This document shows, piece after piece, positions 30,054 to 39,157 of a DNA stretch of 64,000 bases. Both the position numbers and the translations under genes were made by a program. The notes under the pieces are model-generated. The model did not search any database. It saw nothing but the letters and a program-made list of their open reading frames with translations, and was not told the DNA's origin. The stretch spans positions 732,112 through 796,111 of the forward strand of contig NZ_QREM01000007.1 in NCBI RefSeq assembly GCF_003353015.1, given 5' to 3'. The stretch is from Xanthomonas arboricola (lineage in GTDB: Bacteria > Pseudomonadota > Gammaproteobacteria > Xanthomonadales > Xanthomonadaceae). Numbering within the stretch: the first letter of the stretch is position 1; every line of letters starts with the position of its first letter.

Positions 30054-32411
30054 TCAGCCGTACCACGCCTGCACCTTGACCGCTGCCGCGGCTGCGGGCA
30101 GCGCCACGCGGTCGGCGTGCGGGCCTTGCAGGCGCGCCGGTGCGCCATCGACCAGCACGCGTTGCAGGCGCGTGCCTGCCGGTGCGCGCAGGCTGAGCCA
30201 GGTCCGAGGCGGCGCGCGTTCCGGCAACTGCACCTCGGCATCGATGCGGCGTGCCTGCGTGTCGTTGCGCAGGCTCAGCGTGAGCTTGCCCCAGCGCGTG
30301 GGCGCTGCGGTGATGCCCACCGCCGCACCGCTGCCCAGCCACGCGCGCGGCAGCGCACGCGCCAGGAACAACTGCTCGCCTGCGCTATCGTCGCTGACCA
30401 GCATCCAGCGCAACAGCAACGGGATGGTCATCTGCGCCGGCATGCAGAACAGCGGCATGCCGCCGGTGATGCCGCTGACCTCGCCGGCGGTCCAGCTGCC
30501 ACGCGTATGTACCTGGTAGCGATGCGCGTAGACGAACAACAGATACTCTTCGATGCGATCCAGCCGCAGCAGCTGTTGCGCATAGCCGTAGGAAATGAAA
30601 CCGAGCAGGTCGCGGCTGCCCGGCTCGGGCGGTGCGATATTGGCCACCACGCCGATGCTGGTGCCGCCGTGGCCGCGCAGGCAGTCGATCACCAGGTTGG
30701 CCAGGTCGTCGGGCAGCACATCGGCCTGCAGCAATTCGGCATAGGCGCGATGCGGCCACTGCTGCTCGCTCGGTTTTTCCTGCAGCAACGACTGGCGAAA
30801 CGTCAATGTGGTGCCCGGCAACGGGCCGATATACGGCGGCGACAGATCGCGGCGCACGTTGGCGCGCAGGCTGGCGTGCAGCCGTGTGCGCAACTGCCTG
30901 GCGCGACGCTGCCATTGGGCGGCCAGACCGGCATCGCCACCGAGCGTGCTCCAGACCTGGGCGATGTCTTCCCAGCCGCGAATCGTCAGCGCGCTGTTGG
31001 CGTAATAGGGTTTCCACCACAGCGACGGGTCGGGAAACAGGCAGGCATCGGATTCGTTCCAGCCATGCAGCAGGCCATGGCCGTGGGCGCTGCGCGGCAA
31101 GGCCAGCGCCTGGTCGTGCAGGCCGCACAGCACCTGCGCGGTGGCGGCGATCTTGGGCAGCAGGCGCCGCAACCGCGCCGCATCGCCGGTGTAGCGCAGA
31201 TAGCGCGCCAGCAGCGACAGGGTCAGCCCGAACTGCCCGACCTCCGGCCCGCGCATGTTCGGCAGGCCGTCGTCCTGCACGAACTCGTCGAAGTAATTGT
31301 CCAGCACCGCAGCGGCCTGCGCGAAGCGGCCCCATTCCAGATTGGCGTAGAACGAACTGGTGAAGGTGTCCTGGAAGCCGTCGTATTCGTTGCCGTAGTA
31401 GTCGCGCTCCACCGCACCGTACTTCGGGTAATCGCCACCCGGGCGCACCACCAGCTCGCGTGCGAAGGCGAACTGCGCCATGGCATTCCAGCTGGCATCG
31501 GGCAGTTGCGCCTGCACCGTGCCGTCCAGGGCCTGCTGCCAGTACGCGGCAAAATCGAGCAAGGCCGCGTAGAACTGTTCGGCAGTGGCCGGCTTGCGCG
31601 ACGGTGCGAACGCGGGATAGCTGTGGGTGTAATGCACGCCGACGATCTCCCCGCCACGCACATGCATCGTGCGGTGCCAGGTCTGCACCACGAAGCGATC
31701 GCTGGCACGCACATCGGCAAACACCAGCACGTCGTACCAGCCATCGGCCTCGCCGTCGCGCCGCATCACCTTGCGCACCGCCGGCATCCAGCCGCCCAGC
31801 AGGCCTTCCTCGCGCCGCTTGATCAGCGCCTCGTCGCCCAGCTCGGGGAAGGCGTGTTCGGGCCGCGCGGTGCGGCTACGGCCGTTGGGCAGGATCGGCA
31901 TGGTGTCCAGGCTTTCGCGGGTGCCGACGAAGGTGGTCCACGGCCAGCGGCCACCAGTGTCCTTGGGGTCGAGCAGCGAGGCCGGCGGTGGCGCGACATC
32001 GCGCACCTGCGCCTCGTCCGGGTCGCCATCGCGCAGCAGGCGGTCGGCAAGCAGATCCGCCTCGGGCATCGCCACCTCGGCCAGCGACATCCCGAAGTAC
32101 GGCTTGCCCTCGGCCGGATAGGCCGGCTCGGTGCGCTTGTCCAGGCGCAGCATGCCGCTGTCGCTCCACAGCGTCAGCGCACCCTGCGGGCTGTCGAGGT
32201 GCTCGTAGACGGTCCACTGCTGCTGCAGGTGTTCAAAACTGCACAGCTTGCGGCCCACATGCGCGGCCGACGGCAGCGCTTCAAGACGTGGCAGCGCCGC
32301 TGGCGGCAACGTCGCCGGGGTGTGCGACGTGCCCGGCATTGCGAGCGCGGCACCTGCGCCCACCGCCGCAGTCGCCGCCATGCCCTGACGCAAAAAGGTC
32401 CTGCGGTCCAT
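30054..32411 (-). CDS. Tat-exported putative six-hairpin glycosidase, family not assigned
   Basis: The 785-residue precursor starts with a twin-arginine signal (MDRRTFLRQGMAATAAVGAG). About 60-290 is beta-rich. About 300-650 resembles an (alpha/alpha)6 toroid: YGNEYDGFQDTFTSSFYANL, DGLPNMRGPEVGQFGLTL, HGLLHGWNESDACLFPDP with an acidic pair that could be catalytic, and GGTSIGVVANIAPPEPGSR. A C-terminal beta-sandwich follows. I cannot place it in a named CAZy family. It stands alone, preceded by the best copy of the shared palindrome 79 bases upstream of its start. Co-regulation with hydroxyproline catabolism is therefore likely, and an extracytoplasmic role on plant glycan is inferred. Confidence 0.7.
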   Translation of the reverse strand: MDRRTFLRQGMAATAAVGAGAALAMPGTSHTPATLPPAALPRLEALPSAAHVGRKLCSFEHLQQQWTVYEHLDSPQGALTLWSDSGMLRLDKRTEPAYPAEGKPYFGMSLAEVAMPEADLLADRLLRDGDPDEAQVRDVAPPPASLLDPKDTGGRWPWTTFVGTRESLDTMPILPNGRSRTARPEHAFPELGDEALIKRREEGLLGGWMPAVRKVMRRDGEADGWYDVLVFADVRASDRFVVQTWHRTMHVRGGEIVGVHYTHSYPAFAPSRKPATAEQFYAALLDFAAYWQQALDGTVQAQLPDASWNAMAQFAFARELVVRPGGDYPKYGAVERDYYGNEYDGFQDTFTSSFYANLEWGRFAQAAAVLDNYFDEFVQDDGLPNMRGPEVGQFGLTLSLLARYLRYTGDAARLRRLLPKIAATAQVLCGLHDQALALPRSAHGHGLLHGWNESDACLFPDPSLWWKPYYANSALTIRGWEDIAQVWSTLGGDAGLAAQWQRRARQLRTRLHASLRANVRRDLSPPYIGPLPGTTLTFRQSLLQEKPSEQQWPHRAYAELLQADVLPDDLANLVIDCLRGHGGTSIGVVANIAPPEPGSRDLLGFISYGYAQQLLRLDRIEEYLLFVYAHRYQVHTRGSWTAGEVSGITGGMPLFCMPAQMTIPLLLRWMLVSDDSAGEQLFLARALPRAWLGSGAAVGITAAPTRWGKLTLSLRNDTQARRIDAEVQLPERAPPRTWLSLRAPAGTRLQRVLVDGAPARLQGPHADRVALPAAAAAVKVQAWYG

Positions 32412-32911
32412 CGTCACGCCCTCGAGTGATTTCATCCACATCGTGCGCGACCGCGCACCCTGCGTCTTGTGGCGCGTATCTGGCACGTATGCGGAAATCC
32501 GCACATAACCGCGCACCGGTCGAGCAACGATCGCGCCGGTTGCGCTGCCGTGCCGGTTGGCTGTCGCGTGATCGAGCACCGGCAGTGAGCGCGGCAGCAG
32601 CGCTGGCGTGCCGACGGAGCGGCTTCCGCGCATCGCCAGCGAGACGCCGACACCAGCCGTGGCGCCATCGACGATACGCATCTGAGCAGACTGTTCCAAC
32701 CCGCAGGCTGCCGGCTGCCGGATGTCGGCTGCAGTTGGTGACGCACGGCCCTCGCGGCAGCAGTGCAGCGCCTGTCCGTCGCCCCTGCCATTTAGCCGCG
32801 TGACTTTCTGGCCACGCCGGCATCTGCGCTGGCAGCCACACTGGCTGCGCCCACGCAGCCTGCCGCGTCGCCAGGCAGCCCCGCAACCAACGCCCACGTA
32901 CAAGGACCGTC
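32412..32911. other. Divergent promoter region with operator-like palindrome
   Basis: Five hundred bases separate the Tat-exported glycosidase from the divergent DUF5694-type gene. Apart from the palindrome at 32490 no gene or repeat is supported. Confidence 0.5.
32490..32503. promoter_or_regulatory. Operator-like palindrome TGCGGAAATCCGCA
   Basis: TGCGGA and TCCGCA arms flank AA. The 17-base context ATGCGGAAATCCGCACA is identical to the one at 52425-52441, in front of the hydroxyproline operon and its AraC-type regulator. A 17-bp identity between two promoter regions is far beyond chance, so this is very likely a transcription-factor site. Confidence 0.65.
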
Positions 32912-34067
32912 ATGCCGCCAGCCTTACCGCTTATCGCGCACGTTGCCCGCGCAACAACGCGGCTTCTTGACGCCGCCCCCACGTCCGCCAGGCGGTCAAG
33001 ACCTCCAGCGCCGTCCTGGCTGTGGCTGGCCGTGATCGCGCCCTGCATCGCGCAGGCGCAGGTGGACCTGTCGCAGCTGGATGCCGAGATGGCCGCGCCA
33101 CGCACCCAGGTGCTGGTGCTTGGCAGCGTGCACCTGTCGCAGTTGCCCAAGGGCAGCGACATCCGTGCCGCGCGCCTGCAACCGTTGCTGGACCGGCTGG
33201 CCGCCTACAGGCCGGACATCATCACCACGGAGGACCTGTCGGGCGAAACCTGCGACCTGATGCGGCGCCATCCTGCGGTCTACCTGCCCGAAGACACCAC
33301 GACCTATTGCCCGGCGACCAGCGAGGCCGCGCGTGCCACCGGGCTGGATGTTCCCACCGCCATCGGCCAGGTCCGCACAGCGCTGCGCACCTGGCCGGCC
33401 GCGCCCACGCCGGCACAGCGTCGGCACCTGGCTGCGCTGTTCCTGGCCTCGGGCGAGCCGGCGTCTGCGCTGGTGCAATGGCTGCAGCTTGCGCAAGCCG
33501 ACCAGCGCAGCGGCGATGGCCTGGATGCGGCACTGGTGGCGCGACTGCGCACGCTTGAACAGCGTCCTGACGAGAGCTACCAGATCGCCGCGCGACTGGC
33601 GGCGCGCCTTGGCCTGCAGCGCGTCTACCCGGCCGACGATCACACCGGCGACAACGTTGACCTGGGCGACCCGGCGGCGTACGGCAAGGCGATCCAGGCC
33701 GCCTGGGACAGGGCCGCGCCGCAGGCGCGCGGCATGCGCGAGCGCGAGGACCAGCTGGCCAGCGACGGCAAGGTGCTGGAGCTCTATCGCGCGATCAACC
33801 TGCCGGCCAGCCAGCAGCTGGCCATCGCGGTGGATTTTCGCGCCGCACTGAGCGAGGCCTCGCCGCTATCGCTACGTCTCCGGCTGGGAGATCCGCAACC
33901 TGCGCATGGTGTCCAACGTGCGTGCCAGCTTTGCCGATCAACCCGGTGCACGTGTGCTGGCGGTGGTGGGCGCTACGCACAAGCCCTGGTTCGACAACTG
34001 GTTGGGACAGCTGCAGGGCGTGGATATCGTGGATGCGGCGCAGGTGCTGGGTGCTGACGGAAAGTGA
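32912..34067 (+). pseudogene. DUF5694-like exported protein disrupted by a frameshift
   Basis: The frame starts with an AAGGA ribosome-binding site and a signal-like segment (SWLWLAVIAPCIAQAQ). VLVLGSVHLSQLPKGSD, PDIITTEDLSGETCDL and an all-helical middle section follow. Near position 33870 the frame switches by one. The continuing sequence RYRYVSGWEIRNLRMVSNV ... ARVLAVVGATHKPWFDNWL, ending at the TGA at 34067, is found only in the +1 frame. Read across both frames, it looks like the TraB/DUF5694 group with LGSxH at the start and GATHK at the end. Function is unknown. The shift could be real inactivation or a sequencing error. Confidence 0.75.
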
Positions 34068-34638
34068 GTACAACGACTTCAGCGTGACGCTCTAACGCAA
34101 AAGCCTGATTGGCCGAGGCCGCGGTGCCCTCGCCGCTCGTGGGACACGCCGTAAACCTTTCGCTAGTGGCTCGGTGTCGGCATCCGTGCCGCCATACGGT
34201 CCCGCAACCGGCGAGGACACCGCATCAGAGAGTTGGTCGGTGATTTGGCAGAAATCTGCTTGTTGCTCGGGGTGCATTGGAAGGCTGATCGGAGGCGACG
34301 CTCCAAACAACACACGTCATGTTTTGCTCGCGACCTTGCGCGCCGACCATCTCGACTGGTCCTTGCCCGCCTACCGTCGCGGGACCTTACGCGGCATGGA
34401 TGCCGCGTAAGAGCCTCCATGGATGGATTCACGGCGTGTCCCGCGATGGTGGGCGGGCAAGGGCCCGGCAGCCAGGTAACAGATCAGCCCCTCTACGCTT
34501 GCGGGCTGCCCGCACGGTCCCGCACGGTCGTAACACCCGCAGACAAGAGAACCGCAGTGATCGCCAGATGCGGCATCAAGGCGAAGGCCGTGCACTTAAT
34601 GCACTAGATCGACAACCGGCCTTCGTCAATCCAGGCTC
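34068..34638. other. Gene-free spacer containing a large inverted repeat
   Basis: No supported gene is visible in these 571 bases. The main structure is the nested hairpin at 34361-34462, and the flanking sequence has the mixed composition of an interspersed element. Confidence 0.5.
34361..34462. repeat. Nested inverted repeat (102 bp)
   Basis: Outer arms of 25 bases (34361-34385 and 34438-34462) are complementary with two mismatches. Key ends are CCTTGCCCGCC and GGCGGGCAAGG. Inside them is a perfect 11-bp hairpin, TTACGCGGCAT/ATGCCGCGTAA (34387-34410). This is the form of a small non-autonomous mobile or REP-like element. No transposase is nearby. Confidence 0.7.
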
Positions 34639-34935
34639 TCAGGTCAGCACATCCAGCAAGCTACCCAGCATCTGGTCGGAACGCCGTAGCGCATTGGCGT
34701 TGGCCTGGAAGTCGTTGCGTGCCGAGAGGCCCTCGACCAGATCGGTGGCCGGTGCCGCTGGATCGGCGGTGGCGTCGACCACGCTGGCGGCCACTCCACC
34801 ATTGAGCTGCGTGCTGGCCGCAACGGCCTGACGTGGACTGCCGTCCACCGGCTGACGCGCCACATTGCTGGCGGCCACCTGCTGGCGCAGTGCGGCGACC
34901 TGCATTCCGGAACTGGCGATGCTGCTGATGCTCAT
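34639..34935 (-). CDS. Small flagellar rod/hook-like protein (FlgC/FlgF-type termini)
   Basis: The 98-residue protein starts MSISSIASSGMQVAALRQQVAASNVAR. This is the N-terminal motif of flagellar basal-body rod and hook proteins, where ASNVAN is the norm. It ends LVEGLSARNDFQANANALRR, then SDQMLGSLLDVLT, the matching C-terminal helix. The central domain of a real rod protein is missing, and only a short Ala-rich linker joins the two helices. It sits outside any flagellar operon. A GGAG site nine bases upstream supports the start. It may be a minimal rod-like protein or an orphan duplicate. Confidence 0.75.
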   Translation of the reverse strand: MSISSIASSGMQVAALRQQVAASNVARQPVDGSPRQAVAASTQLNGGVAASVVDATADPAAPATDLVEGLSARNDFQANANALRRSDQMLGSLLDVLT

Positions 34936-35177
34936 GATGGCTCCGGTGCAGAAACTGAGAAATACCAATGACGTTTGCTTACCAAACAATCAGCACAACC
35001 GCTGCGGGCAGTTGCGCCGTACCGCTTTCGCTCTTACGCAACCCACTTACGCCACCCAATGCACGTGGCGAGCGTGTCTCACGAGTTGGAACCATCCAAC
35101 AGGAACCGCAATGACGTGTCCCACCCTCCGATTCCGATCACGCCCACCTCATGGCTGCGCAGTCGCCTCACGCAGGC

Positions 35178-36815
35178 TCAATAGGTGCCCACCCGCACGC
35201 GCAACACCACCGGCACCTCGCCGGCCGCATCCACCCGCCCGAGGTTGAGCCCGTAGTCGGTCTGGTCGCCGTTGAGCTGTCTTTCGACCTGCCAGCGCCC
35301 GTCCACATAGCGCCCCTGCTCCACCCGCACCAGTTGCCCATGACGGGTATCGGCCGCCTCGCGGAAAAATTCAATGCGTGCGGCCATGCCGGTGACCAGG
35401 AACTCCTCCGGCCCCAGCTGCGCCACCAGCAGCCGCCCGGCATGATCGTCGTTACCGGGCAGGATCGCCGGCGCATCGCCCCATAGCGGCGCCCCGAACG
35501 ACACCCTGGCCTGCCAGTCGCCGAAGCGCAGCGTGCGTTGCGGCGCGCCGGGTTGTTCGGCCACTGCCTGCAGCCGGCCGTCGAAGGCCGCCTGGGCGAT
35601 CACGCGCTGCAGTGGCGCCAGCAGCTTGAAGTTGGCGGCGTGCGCTGCAATCGCGGCGCGGTTGGCGGCGCTGTCCGGGTTGCCATCCATGCCGAACACC
35701 GAAAACCCGATCCCGCCCTGCCCCAGCACATGAAACAGATACGGCGCGGTGGCCGCTTCGAAGCCGGTCTCCGAGACCCAGGCCGGGTTGTCCGGCCGCG
35801 CGTACTGGCCGATGACCTTGGTGTACTCGTTGTAGTCGCTGGTGTAGATATCGGTGCCGATGAAGTCGATCGACGGCGTGGCCGCGCGCCACAGCGCGAA
35901 CACATTCACCGTCGCACCGCCGGACGGATAATCCATGCCCGGATAACGCTTGCCCTTGTAGCGCAGCCAGGTGTTGACGTAGAGCGGCAGCGGATAGGCG
36001 CGCTTGCCGGCCGCGGCCACCTGTTCGATATACGCGGCGGTGGCATGCGCATTGAAGGCTTCGGCCGCCTCGGCACCGAACAGCTGCTGCCAGCTGCCCT
36101 GCGGCTTGCCCAGCGCCTGCGCGATCGCCGCGGGCACCGGTTGTGCGAACGCCGCCTCGCCGGCCGGGCCATGGTCGCGCACCGTGCCGATCGCGCCGGG
36201 CTCGTTTTCCACCTGCACCAGGATCACCGTGTGGCGCTCGCCATCGACCTTGCGCAGGTGCTGCATCAACGCGGTGAAGGCGCGCGCATCGGCCTGCACG
36301 TTGGCGGCCACATGCGGCGACAGCACGTCCACCGGCTCGCCATTGGCATCGCGCATGCGCGGGTAGGTGGCGTCGTCGCGCTTGATCCACTCCGGCACGT
36401 AATGCATCTGGCCGTTCTTCCAGCTGCCGAACCACAGCAGGGCCACGCGCAGGCCGCGCTTGCGTGCGCCGGCGATCAGCGCATCCACGTTGGTGGTGTC
36501 GAAGCGGCCCGGCGCCGGCTCGAACTGCTCCCAGTACACCGGCGCTTCCACCGTATTGGCATGCAGCGCGACCACCTCGTCCAGCGCCTTGGGCAGCACC
36601 GCCGGCCACGCGCTGGAGTTGTGCAACTGCGCGGCCAGGATGGTGTAAGGCGCCCCATCGACAAAGACCGCGTGGCGGCCGTTCTGGCTGACGAAGCGCG
36701 GCATTTCTTCTGCGCACGCTGCCGGTGCCAGCGCGGCTGTCAGCAGCGACAGCACACACAGGCAGACAACCGCGCGGCCACGCCGGCGCAAGGCGAATAA
36801 ACGGGAAAACAGCAT
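35178..36815 (-). CDS. GH35-type beta-galactosidase (DUF5597 class), exported
   Basis: The enzyme removes beta-galactosyl residues from plant glycans. The 545-residue precursor has a signal peptide (GRAVVCLCVLSLLTAALAPAACA). A TIM barrel opens HAVFVDGAPYTILAAQLHNS and carries NTVEAPVYWEQFEP. The likely acid/base is in LVQVENEPGAIG and the nucleophile Glu in WVSETGFEAAT. A beta-domain with the DUF5597 signature makes up the C-terminal ~130 residues. Its ATG overlaps the stop of the upstream S9 peptidase by one base (TGATG), so protease and galactosidase are translated together. Galactose occurs on extensin serines and in arabinogalactan proteins, which fits the locus. Confidence 0.88.
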   Translation of the reverse strand: MLFSRLFALRRRGRAVVCLCVLSLLTAALAPAACAEEMPRFVSQNGRHAVFVDGAPYTILAAQLHNSSAWPAVLPKALDEVVALHANTVEAPVYWEQFEPAPGRFDTTNVDALIAGARKRGLRVALLWFGSWKNGQMHYVPEWIKRDDATYPRMRDANGEPVDVLSPHVAANVQADARAFTALMQHLRKVDGERHTVILVQVENEPGAIGTVRDHGPAGEAAFAQPVPAAIAQALGKPQGSWQQLFGAEAAEAFNAHATAAYIEQVAAAGKRAYPLPLYVNTWLRYKGKRYPGMDYPSGGATVNVFALWRAATPSIDFIGTDIYTSDYNEYTKVIGQYARPDNPAWVSETGFEAATAPYLFHVLGQGGIGFSVFGMDGNPDSAANRAAIAAHAANFKLLAPLQRVIAQAAFDGRLQAVAEQPGAPQRTLRFGDWQARVSFGAPLWGDAPAILPGNDDHAGRLLVAQLGPEEFLVTGMAARIEFFREAADTRHGQLVRVEQGRYVDGRWQVERQLNGDQTDYGLNLGRVDAAGEVPVVLRVRVGTY

Positions 36816-39157
36816 CAGCGAGCCTCCGGGGCGGATGAATTCCAGTGCGGCGTGGGCTGCCCGAGCAGGTGGCGCACGAAGAAGTCGTACTGGCGACGCT
36901 GCACGTAGTCGATCGGCCCGCTGGAGCGGCCCACCGAATGCTCGCCGCCCGGCACATTGAGCAGGTCGAAGTCCTTGCCGGCCTTGATCAGCGCATCGAC
37001 CACCTGCGCGGTGGAGGCCGGGTCCACATTGCTGTCCTGCTCGCCGACGATCAGCAGCAGGTCGCCCTGCAGCTTGGCCGCGTTCACCACGCCCGAGGCA
37101 GCGACATAGCTGGCATCCACCGGCCAGCCCATCCACTGCTCGTTCCAGCTGATCTTGTCCATGCGGTTGTCGTAGCACCCGGCAAACGCCACGCCCACCT
37201 TGTAGAACTCCGGATGGCGTTCCAGCGCGCCCAAGGTGCTCTGCCCACCAGCCGAGGCGCCGTAGATGCCGACGCGGCTGATGTCGTAGGACGGGTCCCT
37301 TGCCGCCAGGGCGCGATGCCAGGCAATACGATCGGGGAAGCCGGAATCGCCCAGGTTCTTCCACGCCACATCATGGAAGGCCTTGGAGCGGTTGGCGGTG
37401 CCCATGCCGTCGATCATCACCACGATGAAGCCCAGGTCGGCCTGCGCCTGCATGCCGATCTGCTTGTCGCCACCGGAGTGGTAACCGAACGGCCAGAATG
37501 TCTTTGGCACAAAAGCGTCGTGCGGGCCGGCATAGATGTTCTCGATCACCGGATACTGTTTGCGCGGGTCGTAATCGCGCGGGCGCACCACCATGCCCCA
37601 GATGTCGGTGCGGCCATCGCGGCCCTTGGCCACGAAGGTCTCCGGCGCGCGCCAGCCGGCCGCCAGCAGTTTGTCGATGTTGCCCTGCTCCACCTGCTGC
37701 AGCAGCCGGCCATCGATGGCGTGCAGCTCCATCACCGGCGGCAGATCCGGACGCGAGTAGACATCGACGTAATGCCGGCCGTCCGCTGCAATGGCCACCT
37801 CGTGATCGGCATCGGTGTGGGTCAGCCGGGTCAAGCGGCGACCGTCGAAATCCACGCTGTACAGCTGCCGGTAGTACGGGTCCTTGCCTGCATCCATGCC
37901 GCTGGCAGTGAACCAGATGCGGCGCTGTGCATCGTCGACCTTCAGCACATCGCGCACCACCCAGGGCCCACGGGTGAGTTGGCGCCTGGGCTTGCCGCTG
38001 CGGCCATCGAACAGGTACAGATGCCGCCAGCCGTCGCGCTCGGAGATCCACACGATCTCGTTGCCATGCGCGTCCACTTCGTGACGAAAGCTGCGGTCCG
38101 CATAGACGAAGGTGCATGCGTCCTCGGCCACGGCCACATGCGCACGCCCGCTGCGGGCATCCACCGCAATCACGCGCATGTGCTGAAAGCCGCGTTGCAC
38201 ATACTCAAAGCTCACGCTGCGCCCATCTGCCCGCCATTGCAGCGGCGACAGGGAGTACGGCGTGGCAAACAAGGCGTTGTCCACCACCCGCCGCGTGCCA
38301 TCCACCGCCAGCAGCACCGGCCGTTCCACATCCACCGCATCGCCTGGCTTGGGATACAGCTGGGTATGCACCATCGGCTGAAGGCGTCCGGCCGGCGCGG
38401 CCTCCACACGCGTCACCCGGCGCGCAGTGCCCGGCCGCACCCGATATACCGCCAGCTGTTGCGAATCGGGCGACCAGGCAATGCTGTCCGGATCGAAATA
38501 ATCCTCGGCGCGGCCATCGTCGGTGCGCTGCACGAGCCGGCCATCGGCCACCCGGCGCACGATCAGGTTCCAGCCATCGGCCAGCGCTTCCCATTGCCCG
38601 TCGGGCGAACGGCGTGGGGTGGCGTCGGCCGCCACGTCCGGGTCGCGCACCACGCCGAAGCCGCGTGGTCGCGGCTGCGGCTGCCGGCCGGGGGCGTCGG
38701 GCGCGCATTGATACGTGGCCAAGCTGCAGCGCCAGGGTGCATCCTCGATGGCGAACACGATCGCGCCGTCTTCGCGCGCGCCTTCCTGCGAGTACGCAAA
38801 CTGCTCGAACGGCAACGCCAACGCCGCATAGGCGGTGCCGGTGGCGGCCTGCAGCGCCTGCGCCACGCGCGCCTGGTCGAAGGCCGGCTGCTTGCGCCCT
38901 GTGGCCACGTCCGCGCGAACGAAGGCGAAACCACCGGGCACGGTCTTGCGGTAGTAGAACGTACCGTCGTCCTGCCATTGCGCCGGCCAGGCGACGTTTT
39001 CGGTCAGCGTGCTCCAGTGCGCGCGCAGGCCGAGCGAACGCTGGTAATCGGCCATCCCGGGCACCGCCTGCGCAGTGGCAGCGAGCAACAGCATGCAGGC
39101 GGCCATGGCGCGCGAGACCTGCACTGCCCATGCGGGACGCCGCGCGTCATTCGCCAT
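36815..39157 (-). CDS. S9 family (DPP IV-type) prolyl peptidase, exported
   Basis: The 780-residue precursor has a signal peptide (VSRAMAACMLLLAATAQAVPG). A beta-propeller (DSIAWSPDSQQLAVYRV, WISERDGWRHLYLFDG) leads to a C-terminal hydrolase domain. The triad is Ser in YGASAGGQ, Asp in VGEQDSNVDPAST and His in PGGEHSVGR. It is a clear paralogue of the peptidase at 18063-20381, sharing the IDGMGTxNRSxAFHDVAWxN block. The ATG at 39157 overlaps the 3' end of the permease gene by 11 bases. The stop overlaps the GH35 start by one. Likely substrates are Pro- or hydroxyproline-rich peptides; this is inferred. Confidence 0.88.
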   Translation of the reverse strand: MANDARRPAWAVQVSRAMAACMLLLAATAQAVPGMADYQRSLGLRAHWSTLTENVAWPAQWQDDGTFYYRKTVPGGFAFVRADVATGRKQPAFDQARVAQALQAATGTAYAALALPFEQFAYSQEGAREDGAIVFAIEDAPWRCSLATYQCAPDAPGRQPQPRPRGFGVVRDPDVAADATPRRSPDGQWEALADGWNLIVRRVADGRLVQRTDDGRAEDYFDPDSIAWSPDSQQLAVYRVRPGTARRVTRVEAAPAGRLQPMVHTQLYPKPGDAVDVERPVLLAVDGTRRVVDNALFATPYSLSPLQWRADGRSVSFEYVQRGFQHMRVIAVDARSGRAHVAVAEDACTFVYADRSFRHEVDAHGNEIVWISERDGWRHLYLFDGRSGKPRRQLTRGPWVVRDVLKVDDAQRRIWFTASGMDAGKDPYYRQLYSVDFDGRRLTRLTHTDADHEVAIAADGRHYVDVYSRPDLPPVMELHAIDGRLLQQVEQGNIDKLLAAGWRAPETFVAKGRDGRTDIWGMVVRPRDYDPRKQYPVIENIYAGPHDAFVPKTFWPFGYHSGGDKQIGMQAQADLGFIVVMIDGMGTANRSKAFHDVAWKNLGDSGFPDRIAWHRALAARDPSYDISRVGIYGASAGGQSTLGALERHPEFYKVGVAFAGCYDNRMDKISWNEQWMGWPVDASYVAASGVVNAAKLQGDLLLIVGEQDSNVDPASTAQVVDALIKAGKDFDLLNVPGGEHSVGRSSGPIDYVQRRQYDFFVRHLLGQPTPHWNSSAPEAR

